A stretch of 64,000 nt of DNA from SAR202 cluster bacterium bin90 (lineage in GTDB: Bacteria; Chloroflexota; Dehalococcoidia; Lucifugimonadales; JADFKI01). Location: the NCBI GenBank assembly GCA_002238855.1, contig MPND01000001.1, positions 1-64,000 on the forward strand, given 5' to 3'. How positions within the stretch are numbered: position 1 is the stretch's first letter; each line of letters starts with the position of its first letter. Below the pieces are notes generated by a model. The model was not told the origin of the DNA. It saw only the letters and a program-made list of their open reading frames with translations, and made no database searches. The position numbers and the translations under genes were made by a program. Below, piece by piece: positions 1 to 7,834 of the stretch.

Positions 1-79
1 TGTATGGACAAAGATGTGGTTGTCGGATACCAGGTCGGTCAGTATATCTGGGTATGCTCGCCCGGATCATAGCCGCCGG

Positions 80-670
80 TCACGTCTGCTTCGCTGCTAG
101 GCGCTGTCTCACAACACCCTCAAATTCCCTCAAGGACTGGGTTTGCACTGGCGTCAGCCTGATGAATGGGCGAGTTTCTCTTATTAGGCCCAGCGCGTAT
201 TCCAGGCTGTGCCCCTTGCTAATCAAGTATGCTGCCGCCATGCTCGGAGCGCGTCCGACACCCGCTGAACAGTGGATATAGACTTTACCATCGGAGCGTA
301 TCGCGCTGTCGATAAAATCAATCCCTCTTGCGATGTGCTCCACTGAAATCGGTTCGTCGTCGATTGTTGGAAGATGGCAGTAACTGTCCGAGTAGCCATT
401 CTCAATCGTCAGACCGTGCTCGACGTCGTCGAATTCTGAGCGCATGCAAACGACATGCGTGATGCCAGCCCGAAGCAGCACTGACTTGCCACTCTCTCGG
501 AACTGGGGTCCCACATATAGCGCATCGGTTACGCGGCTGTATTTGAGCAATGGAGCGCCGGTAACTTTGGGCAGCCCGCGCGCGTATGCCCATAGGGCCG
601 TAGTGCGGACGCCCTGGTCCCGAAGCCTGCCCCTTATAGTACGGACGCCCTTAAGGAGCGCCTTTAGCAT
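80..670 (-). CDS. dual-specificity (tyrosine-type) protein phosphatase
   Basis: 196-residue Cys-based phosphatase that would remove phosphate from Tyr/Ser/Thr residues or a small phosphorylated ligand in the cytoplasm. The P-loop signature HCSAGVGRAPS lies at residues 133-143, giving nucleophile Cys134 and phosphate-binding Arg140. The likely general acid is in TIDDEP (Asp104/105). The N-terminal 45 residues are basic and not part of the catalytic fold. Its ATG overlaps the last codons of xseB, so it is the distal gene of the garR-aroQ-pepP-efp-xseA-xseB operon and is probably translationally coupled. The substrate is unknown. The fold assignment is firm because of the complete HCX5R motif. 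Confidence 0.85.
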   Translation of the reverse strand: MLKALLKGVRTIRGRLRDQGVRTTALWAYARGLPKVTGAPLLKYSRVTDALYVGPQFRESGKSVLLRAGITHVVCMRSEFDDVEHGLTIENGYSDSYCHLPTIDDEPISVEHIARGIDFIDSAIRSDGKVYIHCSAGVGRAPSMAAAYLISKGHSLEYALGLIRETRPFIRLTPVQTQSLREFEGVVRQRLAAKQT

Positions 671-960
671 ACTGTCGCCTCATAGTCAGTGGAATCTTCG
701 GCAAGGAAGCGCATCTGCTCGCCGTGTGCTGTGCGGATGCGCGTGATGCGAAGCTCGGCGGATGCCAGGGTCTCACTACACAGCCGCGCAAGTCCTATAC
801 CTTCTTCGTAAAGGCGAGTTGCCTCTTCCAGCGACAATCCCCCGGACTCCAACGCCTGTACCGTGTTGTCGAGGCGTTCCAGAGCCTGTTCAAAGGTGAG
901 TTCACCGAGTTCCTCTATGGAACTGCCGGAGTTAGAATCGGTCATACGGGTTCCTGTCAT
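664..960 (-). CDS. xseB: exodeoxyribonuclease VII small subunit
   Basis: 98-residue XseB, the small helical subunit that assembles with XseA into the single-strand-specific exonuclease VII. The family core is clear: LTFEQALERLDNTVQALESG followed by LSLEEATRLYEEGIGL. The first ATG (960) makes an ATGA overlap with the xseA stop. A second in-frame ATG at 945 has a better AGGA ribosome-binding site (GACAGGAACCCGT), giving 93 residues, so either start is possible. It is directly coupled to xseA upstream and to the phosphatase gene downstream. Confidence 0.93.
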   Translation of the reverse strand: MTGTRMTDSNSGSSIEELGELTFEQALERLDNTVQALESGGLSLEEATRLYEEGIGLARLCSETLASAELRITRIRTAHGEQMRFLAEDSTDYEATVC

Positions 961-2150
961 ACCTGTTCTGTGGATGTAACCTGAGCCTGGATGGCCCCAT
1001 TTGTGAGGGTGATGTCTAATGCGTCGCCTACCTCAGCCTGCGTATGTCGGCTGACGACGCTCCCATCGTCATTGCGCTGCACGATGGCATATCCGCGGCG
1101 CAAGGTGTCACGTGGGCTTAGTGCTTCCAGCCGGAGCATAAGGCCATCAACTCGCTCTCCGTTAAGTGAGAGCATATGCGCAAGCATCTGACGGGCTATT
1201 CGGAGGCGGTCATCTATACGCAATCTCAGCGTGTCCAGATCCGGGAGGGAATTGTTGAGGCGTCTTCCCAATTGCTGAGCGGCTTCGATGCCCGAGGTGA
1301 CTTGGCGTGAAATCGAGGCATCCATGCTTTGTGCGGACGCGATGGCAAATGCGATTAGCTCCGCACTGTCAGGGACGACGAGCTCCGCTGCGGCTGAAGG
1401 GGTAGGGGCGCGCAGATCTGCCACAAGGTCGGCGATGGTATGATCGGTTTCGTGGCCTACTGCGCTAACGACGGGCACTGGACACGCAAATATGGCGCGT
1501 GCTACTTCTTCCTCGTTGAACGCCCATAAGTCTTCCAGCGAGCCCCCGCCGCGTGCCAAAATGACAATATCAACACCCGATTCATTTCCCGCGGCTTGGA
1601 GGGCCTCGGCGATGGCAGGCGCGGCGTCCTCGCCTTGTACCGGCGCGGGTGCGATGGCAAGCTCAACAAGCGGGTAACGGCGTCGTACAACATTCTGGAT
1701 GTCATGCCACACTGAACCACTGGGCGAAGTGACTACTGCAACCTTCTTGGGGAATCGGGGCAGCCCGCGCTTGCGTGATTCGTCGAACAATCCCTGCTGC
1801 TCTAGTTCGAGCTTGAGCTGTTCCAGCCTGAGTTGAAGCTCTCCAACACCTTCAGGCTGAGCGATGTCGGCAATGATCTGTAGGTCGCCTCGCTGCTCAT
1901 AAATCGACACCCGCCCGTGTAGGATGATGGCAGCGCCGTTCTCAAGATAGTTCGCACCTCGCGAATTGCGAAACATGACACAGCGCATTGTGGAATTGCC
2001 GTCTCTGATGCTGAAGTAGGAGTGGCCGGAGCCTGGACGGGCAAGGTTCGCTACCTCGCCGTTGACCCAAAAGTCTTGAAGCACAGTGTCGCGCTCCAGC
2101 GTTTGCCTGGTGTGCGATGAGAGCTGTGAGACTGTGTATATGGCAGGCAT
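957..2150 (-). CDS. xseA: exodeoxyribonuclease VII large subunit
   Basis: 397-residue catalytic subunit of exonuclease VII, which degrades single-stranded DNA in both directions to oligonucleotides and acts in mismatch repair and recombination. It has an N-terminal OB-fold (roughly residues 1-95, with WVNGEVANL and HSYFSIRD), then the catalytic core with VVTSPSGSVWHDI, RGGGSLEDLWAFNEEEVARA and the conserved SAVGHETDHTIADLVADLRA-type motif. The C-terminus is shorter than in E. coli XseA (about 456 aa), mainly in the helical region. The start at 2150 has a weak RBS and lies 11 nt after the efp stop, so translation probably relies on coupling. Confidence 0.95.
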   Translation of the reverse strand: MPAIYTVSQLSSHTRQTLERDTVLQDFWVNGEVANLARPGSGHSYFSIRDGNSTMRCVMFRNSRGANYLENGAAIILHGRVSIYEQRGDLQIIADIAQPEGVGELQLRLEQLKLELEQQGLFDESRKRGLPRFPKKVAVVTSPSGSVWHDIQNVVRRRYPLVELAIAPAPVQGEDAAPAIAEALQAAGNESGVDIVILARGGGSLEDLWAFNEEEVARAIFACPVPVVSAVGHETDHTIADLVADLRAPTPSAAAELVVPDSAELIAFAIASAQSMDASISRQVTSGIEAAQQLGRRLNNSLPDLDTLRLRIDDRLRIARQMLAHMLSLNGERVDGLMLRLEALSPRDTLRRGYAIVQRNDDGSVVSRHTQAEVGDALDITLTNGAIQAQVTSTEQV

Positions 2151-2161
2151 GCAAGTGTTGG

Positions 2162-2725
2162 CTATGTGCGCGAGAGATACTGGCCAGTACGAGTGTCAAC
2201 CTTAATCATTTCGCCTTGGTTGATGAACAGAGGCACCTGTACTACAAGTCCTGTTTGAAGTGTCGCTGGCTTCGTACCACCCTGTGCGGTGTCTCCACGT
2301 ACCCCTGGCACCGTTTCCGCGACTTCGAGGTTGACCGTGATGGGTAACTCTATTGCGACGGGATTGCTGCGGTAGAGCACAAGGTCAACTTCGATCTGCT
2401 CCACTAGGAATTGAAGGCCGTCTGCTATCTGTTCTGCGTTGAGCGGAAACTGGTCGTAAGTATCGGTGTCCATGAAGTAGTAGAAGTCGTCGTCCTCATA
2501 AATGTACTGGGCCGAACGGCGTTCGACGTCGGCAAGCTTAAAGCCAACATCGTAGCCGGAAAAGGAGCGTTCGACCTGCCTACCTGTGGTCAATTCGCGG
2601 AACTTGATGCGCATTGTTGGAGCGCGCTGCTGCATCTTACGCTGCTCGTATTCAAGGACGATGAATGGCGCATCGTCCATTTCGATCGCCATGCCCTTCC
2701 TTAATTCCCCGTAGTTGACAGTCAT
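2162..2725 (-). CDS. efp: translation elongation factor P, atypical loop
   Basis: 187-residue EF-P with the three-barrel architecture: KOW-like N domain (1-64), OB domain 1 (with YIYEDDDFYYFMD) and C-terminal OB domain (VQVPLFINQGEMIKVDTRTGQYLSR). It rescues ribosomes stalled at polyproline. In the domain I loop the usual PGKG motif that carries the modified Lys34 is absent. The local sequence is YEQRKMQQRAPTMR, placing Gln at the Lys34 position with Arg next to it. None of the known EF-P modification genes (epmA/B, earP, ymfI) is in the window. The gene lies between pepP and xseA, a neighbourhood common in Gram-positive-like genomes. Confidence 0.95.
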   Translation of the reverse strand: MTVNYGELRKGMAIEMDDAPFIVLEYEQRKMQQRAPTMRIKFRELTTGRQVERSFSGYDVGFKLADVERRSAQYIYEDDDFYYFMDTDTYDQFPLNAEQIADGLQFLVEQIEVDLVLYRSNPVAIELPITVNLEVAETVPGVRGDTAQGGTKPATLQTGLVVQVPLFINQGEMIKVDTRTGQYLSRT

Positions 2726-2758
2726 CAGAGGACTCCTTGGATACTTGTAGTAGAGAAA

Positions 2759-3832
2759 TTAAAGCTTCTTGGCTTTGCTGATGACACGCGCCTTACCATC
2801 TTCTAGAACGACGATGTCCTCGATGCGCACGCCGCCCCAGCCGGGGAGGTAGATGCCTGGCTCGATGGTGAAGACCATTCCGTCTTCGAGAACATCCTCC
2901 TCTGCCGTGGGACCTACATGCGGGTATTCGTGAACGGCGAGCCCCACGCCGTGCCCGAGGCTATGGCCGAAGTCGTCGCCGTGGCCAGCGTCAGCAATTA
3001 TCTCGCGGGCAATGGCATCGACTTCCTTGCCTGTCATACCTGCAGTTACCTGCTCTTCTGCCGCAAGCTGTGCCTTGAGGACGATGTCATATATCCTGCG
3101 GAACCTATCATCTGGCTCGCCCACGAATACGGTCCGCGTGAGATCGCTGCAATAGCCCTGGTACTTCGCTCCCATGTCTATAACGATCGCATCGTTGGGC
3201 TTTACGACAGTTTCGTCGGCGCGGTGGTGCGGCAGAGCGCCGTTCGGTCCCGCCCCGACGATGGTGTCGAAGGAGATCATCTCTGCGCCGCGCTCGCGCA
3301 TCGCCTTTTCAAGCTCCCAGGCTATTGATTCTTCCGTTACTCCCGGTTCGATGCGTGGAGCAACTTCGTCAATTGCCTCGTCGGCTATGCGAATTGCCTC
3401 CGTGAGCAGCATGAGTTCATCAGCGTCCTTATAGACGCGCAACTTCTCCACAATACCGGATGTCGGTATCAGTTCGGGATGATTGGAGTTCTCCGTTTCC
3501 TCGATCGCTTTTAGAAGCGCCTGGTGAACTGAGATAGTAACATCCTGGCTCTCGAAACCGACGCGCTTAACATTGTGCTCGGCTGTCCACTCAGGTAGCC
3601 AGCCGAGTCCGCGCTGGATTCGATAAATCTGAAAGTCGGGCGCTTGATTGCCTGCCTGTTCGATGTAGCGAAAATCGGTAGCTAGCGTAGCGTCGTCTGC
3701 TGATATAAGTAGCCAGCCGGCAGAGCCGGTGAATCCAGACATGTAGCGGCGGTTTTCGGGAGACGAAATCAGTATGGCGTCGAGTTCTTCTTCTTCGAAT
3801 TGCTTGCGCAGGTTCTGTAGTTTCAGGCTCAT
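2759..3832 (-). CDS. pepP: Xaa-Pro aminopeptidase (M24B)
   Basis: 357-residue cytoplasmic metallopeptidase that removes an N-terminal residue preceding proline, or splits X-Pro dipeptides. It has a creatinase-like N-terminal domain (1-130) and a pita-bread catalytic domain. All five dinuclear metal ligands are visible: Asp219 (VIDMG), Asp230 (CSDLTRT), His294 (GHGVGL), Glu324 (TIEPG) and Glu338 (RIED). His201/His202 in LPHHRA lie in the active-site region. The length fits the shorter PepQ/PepP-like proteins of Firmicutes and Chloroflexota. It is 33 nt upstream of efp in the same operon. Whether it is a true aminopeptidase P or a dipeptidase cannot be told from sequence alone. Confidence 0.92.
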   Translation of the reverse strand: MSLKLQNLRKQFEEEELDAILISSPENRRYMSGFTGSAGWLLISADDATLATDFRYIEQAGNQAPDFQIYRIQRGLGWLPEWTAEHNVKRVGFESQDVTISVHQALLKAIEETENSNHPELIPTSGIVEKLRVYKDADELMLLTEAIRIADEAIDEVAPRIEPGVTEESIAWELEKAMRERGAEMISFDTIVGAGPNGALPHHRADETVVKPNDAIVIDMGAKYQGYCSDLTRTVFVGEPDDRFRRIYDIVLKAQLAAEEQVTAGMTGKEVDAIAREIIADAGHGDDFGHSLGHGVGLAVHEYPHVGPTAEEDVLEDGMVFTIEPGIYLPGWGGVRIEDIVVLEDGKARVISKAKKL

Positions 3833-3848
3833 GGGAATCCTTCTGATG

Positions 3849-4286
3849 TCAGGCTTGTTTCAGGTGTGTTGCCAGATGCTCGACTGCGAACAGGTAGCCC
3901 TGCCAGCCTAGCCCGGCGATCTGCCCCTGCGCTATGTCTGCTATGACTGAGTGGCGTCTGAACTCTTCGCGGGCGTGGATGTTGGAGAGGTGGACCTCCA
4001 CGATTGGAAGACGCGAGTCTATCAGGGCGTCCCGGAGCGAAAGGCCATAGTGGGTAATTGCACCAGCATTGACCACGATCCCCTCTACATCCGGGGTGAG
4101 CGCCTGCAGGTAATCCACAAGCGCTCCCTCGTGATTAGACTGGTAAAACTCCGTCTCTACCTCGAGTTCTCTTCCCTTTTCAGCGACTAGATCCTCGATA
4201 TCGGCTAGCGTCTTGACGCCGTAATAAGACTGCTCGCGCTTTCCGAGCATGTTCAGATTGGGGCCGTTGAGAATGATGATTTTCAT
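3849..4286 (-). CDS. aroQ: type II 3-dehydroquinate dehydratase
   Basis: 145-residue type II dehydroquinase, a dodecameric cytoplasmic enzyme that converts 3-dehydroquinate to 3-dehydroshikimate (third step of the shikimate pathway). Diagnostic motifs are NGPNLNMLG with the active-site lid KREQSYYG (Arg and the catalytic Tyr), QSNHEG, VNAGA, and EVHLSN followed by HAREEFRRHS. Length is standard for the family. It lies 11 nt downstream of garR and 16 nt upstream of pepP. No other shikimate gene is in the window. Confidence 0.95.
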   Translation of the reverse strand: MKIIILNGPNLNMLGKREQSYYGVKTLADIEDLVAEKGRELEVETEFYQSNHEGALVDYLQALTPDVEGIVVNAGAITHYGLSLRDALIDSRLPIVEVHLSNIHAREEFRRHSVIADIAQGQIAGLGWQGYLFAVEHLATHLKQA

Positions 4287-4297
4287 ATTAGAACGGA

Positions 4298-5182
4298 CTA
4301 ACCGCTGATCTTAGTCCCTGCCATGTCTTCAATAAAGTTTGCGATGGCTGAGTGATCGGCGTTTCCCTTACCTTCGTTCATAAGCGAGCCGATGATCTGC
4401 TGCGCGAGCGCGGTGAAGGGCAGGGGTACGCTGAGTTCGCGGGCAGTCTGCAATGCGTTGTTCAGGTCTTTCTGATGCAGGTTGATGCGGAAGCCGGGTG
4501 TGAAGTTGCCCTCGATCATCATGGGGCCCTTTGCGTTGAGCACATTGCTGCCGGCGAGACCGCCCTTGACGGCATCGAAGACGACATTGGGATCGAGGCC
4601 TGCCTTTTTCGCGAGCACCAGAGCTTCACCAACCGCCGCGATGTTGATTGCGACCATAATCTGGTTCGCCAACTTGGTGGTGTTGCCCGCGCCGTAGTCG
4701 CCGCAGAATGTGGCGTTGCCCATGGGCGCGAATACATCCTCGTACCGGTCGTACACATCTTTCTTGCCCCCGACCATGATGGCGAGTGTTCCGGAGATTG
4801 CTCCCGGCTCTCCGCCGCTGACGGGCGCGTCAAGAAAGTCAACGCCCTGTCCCTCGCAGCCGACCGCTATCTTCTGTGAGGATGCGGGTGCTATGGAGCT
4901 CATATCGATTACCACCGAGCCGGAAGCCGCGCCTTCAAGCACGCCGTTCGGACCAAGAATGGCGGCCTCGGAGTCCGCAGAATCAGGCACCATTGTGATA
5001 ATCAGCGAGTTCTTGGAGGCGACTTCGCTGGAAGACGATGCGGGGATTGCACCCTCGGTCGCCATCTCTTCCACTGAAGTACCAACGATGTCGTACACGG
5101 TTACGGTGTTGCCGGCGGTCATCAGATTTCGCACCATAGGCTTACCCATGATACCCAGTCCGATGAATCCAATATCTGCCAT
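4298..5182 (-). CDS. garR: NAD(P)-dependent beta-hydroxyacid dehydrogenase (2-hydroxy-3-oxopropionate reductase type)
   Basis: 294-residue member of the GarR/MmsB family, reducing tartronate semialdehyde to glycerate or oxidising 3-hydroxyisobutyrate-like acids. The Rossmann motif GFIGLGIMGKPM opens the protein, the substrate motif DAPVSGGEPGA is at 118-128, and the catalytic Lys170 is in NTTKLANQIM. A longer frame begins at 5242, but the ATG at 5182 is preferred because AGGAG precedes it and the Rossmann fold starts there. It is the first gene of the operon. The enolase-superfamily dehydratase lies divergently 223 bp away, which hints at acid-sugar catabolism. The exact substrate is not determined, so the symbol is tentative. 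Confidence 0.85.
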   Translation of the reverse strand: MADIGFIGLGIMGKPMVRNLMTAGNTVTVYDIVGTSVEEMATEGAIPASSSSEVASKNSLIITMVPDSADSEAAILGPNGVLEGAASGSVVIDMSSIAPASSQKIAVGCEGQGVDFLDAPVSGGEPGAISGTLAIMVGGKKDVYDRYEDVFAPMGNATFCGDYGAGNTTKLANQIMVAINIAAVGEALVLAKKAGLDPNVVFDAVKGGLAGSNVLNAKGPMMIEGNFTPGFRINLHQKDLNNALQTARELSVPLPFTALAQQIIGSLMNEGKGNADHSAIANFIEDMAGTKISG

Positions 5183-5405
5183 TATTTGCTCCTTTCGAGT
5201 GGCGTCGCTTCGTTTGCGTATGGACGCCTGTATGAAGTTCAAAATGCTCTTGTCATTATCAGACTATGGTACTCGCGCGGTCAAGTGCGACATCCTTACT
5301 GCCTACGGGCATCAGGACGCCTTCATCAGTTAATTCGCTTCGGCCAATGGTGTTATACTTCAACCTGTCGCCAGCCTTGCCACGAGACAACGGAGCCTTC
5401 CGCAA
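5183..5405. promoter_or_regulatory. divergent intergenic region, garR operon / sugar-acid dehydratase
   Basis: The 223-bp gap separates the leftward garR operon from the rightward dehydratase-MFS operon and must hold both promoters. On the plus strand TATACT at 5354-5359 is a fair -10, with only a weak TTAATT -35 18 bp upstream. The garR RBS (AGGAG) lies just right of 5182. I see no clear operator palindrome or riboswitch. Confidence 0.4.
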
Positions 5406-6512
5406 ATGAAGATTGTTGACATTACAACGACGCAGCTCTTCTACCCGCACACCAAGCCAATACAGGACGCCACGATTCCGACGCCTCCACAGGGTGCCGG
5501 AGGCAGAGGACAACTATTCGTCCATATTCATACCGACGAAGGCGTAGAAGGGCTTGGTATCGGACAGTCATCGCCCGGGGTGCGTCAGGTCGTCGAGGAT
5601 GGCTTCCGCAATCTGCTTATTGGGAAAGACCCGTTCAATGTCGAGCAGCTGTGGAACGACATGTTCTGGCATGTGCGCGGGTACGGTCGCAAAGGTGTTG
5701 CGTTCTGCGCGCTATCGGCGGTTGACATCGGCTTGTGGGATCTGAAGGCGAAGGCACTAGGCGTGCCGTTGTTCAAGTTGCTCGGCCCGTACCAGGAATC
5801 GGTACCCATTTATGGCAGCGGCGGCTGGACAAACTTCAGCGAGCGGGAACTTATTGAGGAGATGACGGGCTACGCAGAACAGGGCATACCGCGCGTTAAG
5901 ATGAAGGTTGGCAAGGACTTCGGGCAGTCCGAGCGTGAGGACATACAGCGGCTTGCCGCTGTTCGTAGGGCGGTGGGAGACGATGTAGCAATCTATATTG
6001 ACGCGAACAACGGCTACTATCCAAAGCAGGCAATCTATATGGCCCGAGAGTTCGAGCAGTACCAGGTGGGCTGGTTCGAAGAGCCGCTCATTGCGGACGA
6101 TATTCAAGGTCTGGCGGAAGTAAGCCACGCGATTAATATCCCAGTCGCAACCGGCGAGCACGAGTACACCAAGCACGGCTTCCGCGAACTCATAGCAGCC
6201 GGAGGCGCTGATATCGTGCAGCCGGATGTTGGCAGGGTAGGCGGTGTTACGGAATGGATGAAGGTCGCGCACATTGCGCACGCCTTCAACCTGCCGGTTG
6301 CTCCGCACGCGGTTCAGCTCGTCCATTTACATCTAGCCTGCGCGACGCCAAACCTCAAGGTGGTCGAGTACATGAACACCGGACTCGAAGGTGACCGGGT
6401 GTGGTATACGGAGTTTCCGCAGCAGAAGGACGGCATGTGGGCACCGTACCCGGATAGACCTGGCCTGGGACTTGAACTGGACCCTGCAGCCCTCGAGCAG
6501 TGGTCGGTATGA
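5406..6512 (+). CDS. enolase-superfamily (mandelate racemase/MLE) acid-sugar dehydratase
   Basis: 368-residue enolase-superfamily enzyme that would abstract the proton alpha to a carboxylate, most likely dehydrating a sugar acid such as galactonate or a relative. It has a capping N-domain and a TIM-like barrel. Catalytic residues are visible: Lys165-x-Lys167 (VKMKVGK), metal ligands Asp199 (YIDANNGY), Glu225 (GWFEEPL) and Glu251 (ATGEHE), and His301 in APHAVQ. This matches the mandelate-racemase subgroup. It is translationally coupled (ATGA) to the first MFS gene, so transporter and enzyme probably share a substrate or pathway. The exact substrate cannot be assigned from sequence. Confidence 0.9.
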   Translation: MKIVDITTTQLFYPHTKPIQDATIPTPPQGAGGRGQLFVHIHTDEGVEGLGIGQSSPGVRQVVEDGFRNLLIGKDPFNVEQLWNDMFWHVRGYGRKGVAFCALSAVDIGLWDLKAKALGVPLFKLLGPYQESVPIYGSGGWTNFSERELIEEMTGYAEQGIPRVKMKVGKDFGQSEREDIQRLAAVRRAVGDDVAIYIDANNGYYPKQAIYMAREFEQYQVGWFEEPLIADDIQGLAEVSHAINIPVATGEHEYTKHGFRELIAAGGADIVQPDVGRVGGVTEWMKVAHIAHAFNLPVAPHAVQLVHLHLACATPNLKVVEYMNTGLEGDRVWYTEFPQQKDGMWAPYPDRPGLGLELDPAALEQWSV

Positions 6513-7828
6513 GAACACCGGGAACGGTAGGGGGCCAATCCTCCGCCGCTCAGGGTGCTGGACTCCCAACCGGCTCCAGAAGATTGCGCATACCGCGACT
6601 TCAGACGCTTGACTCGCTAAGAGGGTATCCTAACTTCCGACTCCTCTGGATCGGAGATTTCTGCTCCAATAATGCGTTGTGGCTACAGATGCTCACCGCC
6701 GGCTGGCTGGTTCGCAGCTTAACGGCTAACTCGCCTTATTCCACATTCTTCGTGGTAACGATTGGGGGCCTGGTTATGCTACCGGGCCTCTTCATGGCCC
6801 CTCTCGCGGGAACCCTCGGTGACCGCCTGGACCGCCGCAAACTCGTTATTGCGATACAGAGCTTTATGGCGGTTCTCTCTTTCCTATTCGCGATACTCGT
6901 CGGTCAGCAACTGGTATCAGTATTCCATGCGTTCCTGTATGTGTTCCTGGGCGGAATCTGCCTGTCGATTACGCAGACCAACCGGATGGCGCTTATAGCC
7001 AACACGGTGCCTAGAGAAGCGATGGCAAACGCGTTTGCGACCAATGTCCTGACGATACCGGGAACGCGTATGATCGGTCCTTTTGTGGGGGGAATCTTAA
7101 TCACGACGCTGGGATTCTTCTGGAACTTCACATTAGAATCTGTGCTTTACCTTGGAACGGTGATCGCGTATCTGCCGATGAAGACGCCTTACACTCAGCG
7201 TCGGCCTGCACAGGAAAATACACGATTTATCGACGACATGATTATGAGCTTCACTTATGTATGGAAGGACAAGCGAGTGCTTCTTTACATCACACTGCTC
7301 GGATTTATTCCCAACACGATTGTGGAGCCGGTGATGTTTTTACTGCCCGTATTCACCGAAGAAGTGCTCAGGCGCGGCGCTGATGTTGGCGGCTATCTTG
7401 TTGCCATAAACGGACTGGGCGGGCTGCTAATGGCACTCCTTATCGCATCTTTCGGTTTTGTCTTCCCAAAGGGCAAAATTATTTTGGTTTCTGCTATGAT
7501 CAGTTCCATTGTAGTCCTGATGTTCGCCCATGCGTTCATTCTTCCACTTGCATTCTTCCTGATCATGATCTTTGCCCCGAGTCAGACTGCGTTCAGGACG
7601 GCGACTGTAACTCTGATGACTCTGATAGCCCCCGACGAGATGCGGAGCCGTGTGATGAGCCTGATGCGCTACAGCATGGGAGGCGTGGTGCTGTTCAGCC
7701 TGGTCATCGGTTGGTTTGCCGGCATAACTTCTGTTTCCATCGCCCTCACCGTGATGGGGATTCTGGGATTGGTGATGGGCCTTGGTTTCTGGTTCTTCGG
7801 CCGCCAGATTCGAGAGTTGGACGCATAG
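6509..7828 (+). CDS. MFS transporter (MFS_3/EntS-like), copy 1
   Basis: 439-residue major-facilitator permease with about 12 hydrophobic segments. The signature after TM2 is GTLGDRLDRRKL, and a central cytoplasmic loop lies near residue 230 (YTQRRPAQENTR). The family (enterobactin-exporter-like) usually exports small organics. A GTG at 6500 is also possible, but ATG 6509 forms the ATGA overlap with the dehydratase stop and is preferred. The N-terminal 40 residues are polar and Gly/Pro rich before TM1. It is closely similar along its whole length to the next gene, so the pair arose by tandem duplication. Confidence 0.9.
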   Translation: MRTPGTVGGQSSAAQGAGLPTGSRRLRIPRLQTLDSLRGYPNFRLLWIGDFCSNNALWLQMLTAGWLVRSLTANSPYSTFFVVTIGGLVMLPGLFMAPLAGTLGDRLDRRKLVIAIQSFMAVLSFLFAILVGQQLVSVFHAFLYVFLGGICLSITQTNRMALIANTVPREAMANAFATNVLTIPGTRMIGPFVGGILITTLGFFWNFTLESVLYLGTVIAYLPMKTPYTQRRPAQENTRFIDDMIMSFTYVWKDKRVLLYITLLGFIPNTIVEPVMFLLPVFTEEVLRRGADVGGYLVAINGLGGLLMALLIASFGFVFPKGKIILVSAMISSIVVLMFAHAFILPLAFFLIMIFAPSQTAFRTATVTLMTLIAPDEMRSRVMSLMRYSMGGVVLFSLVIGWFAGITSVSIALTVMGILGLVMGLGFWFFGRQIRELDA

Positions 7829-7834
7829 ACGCAT

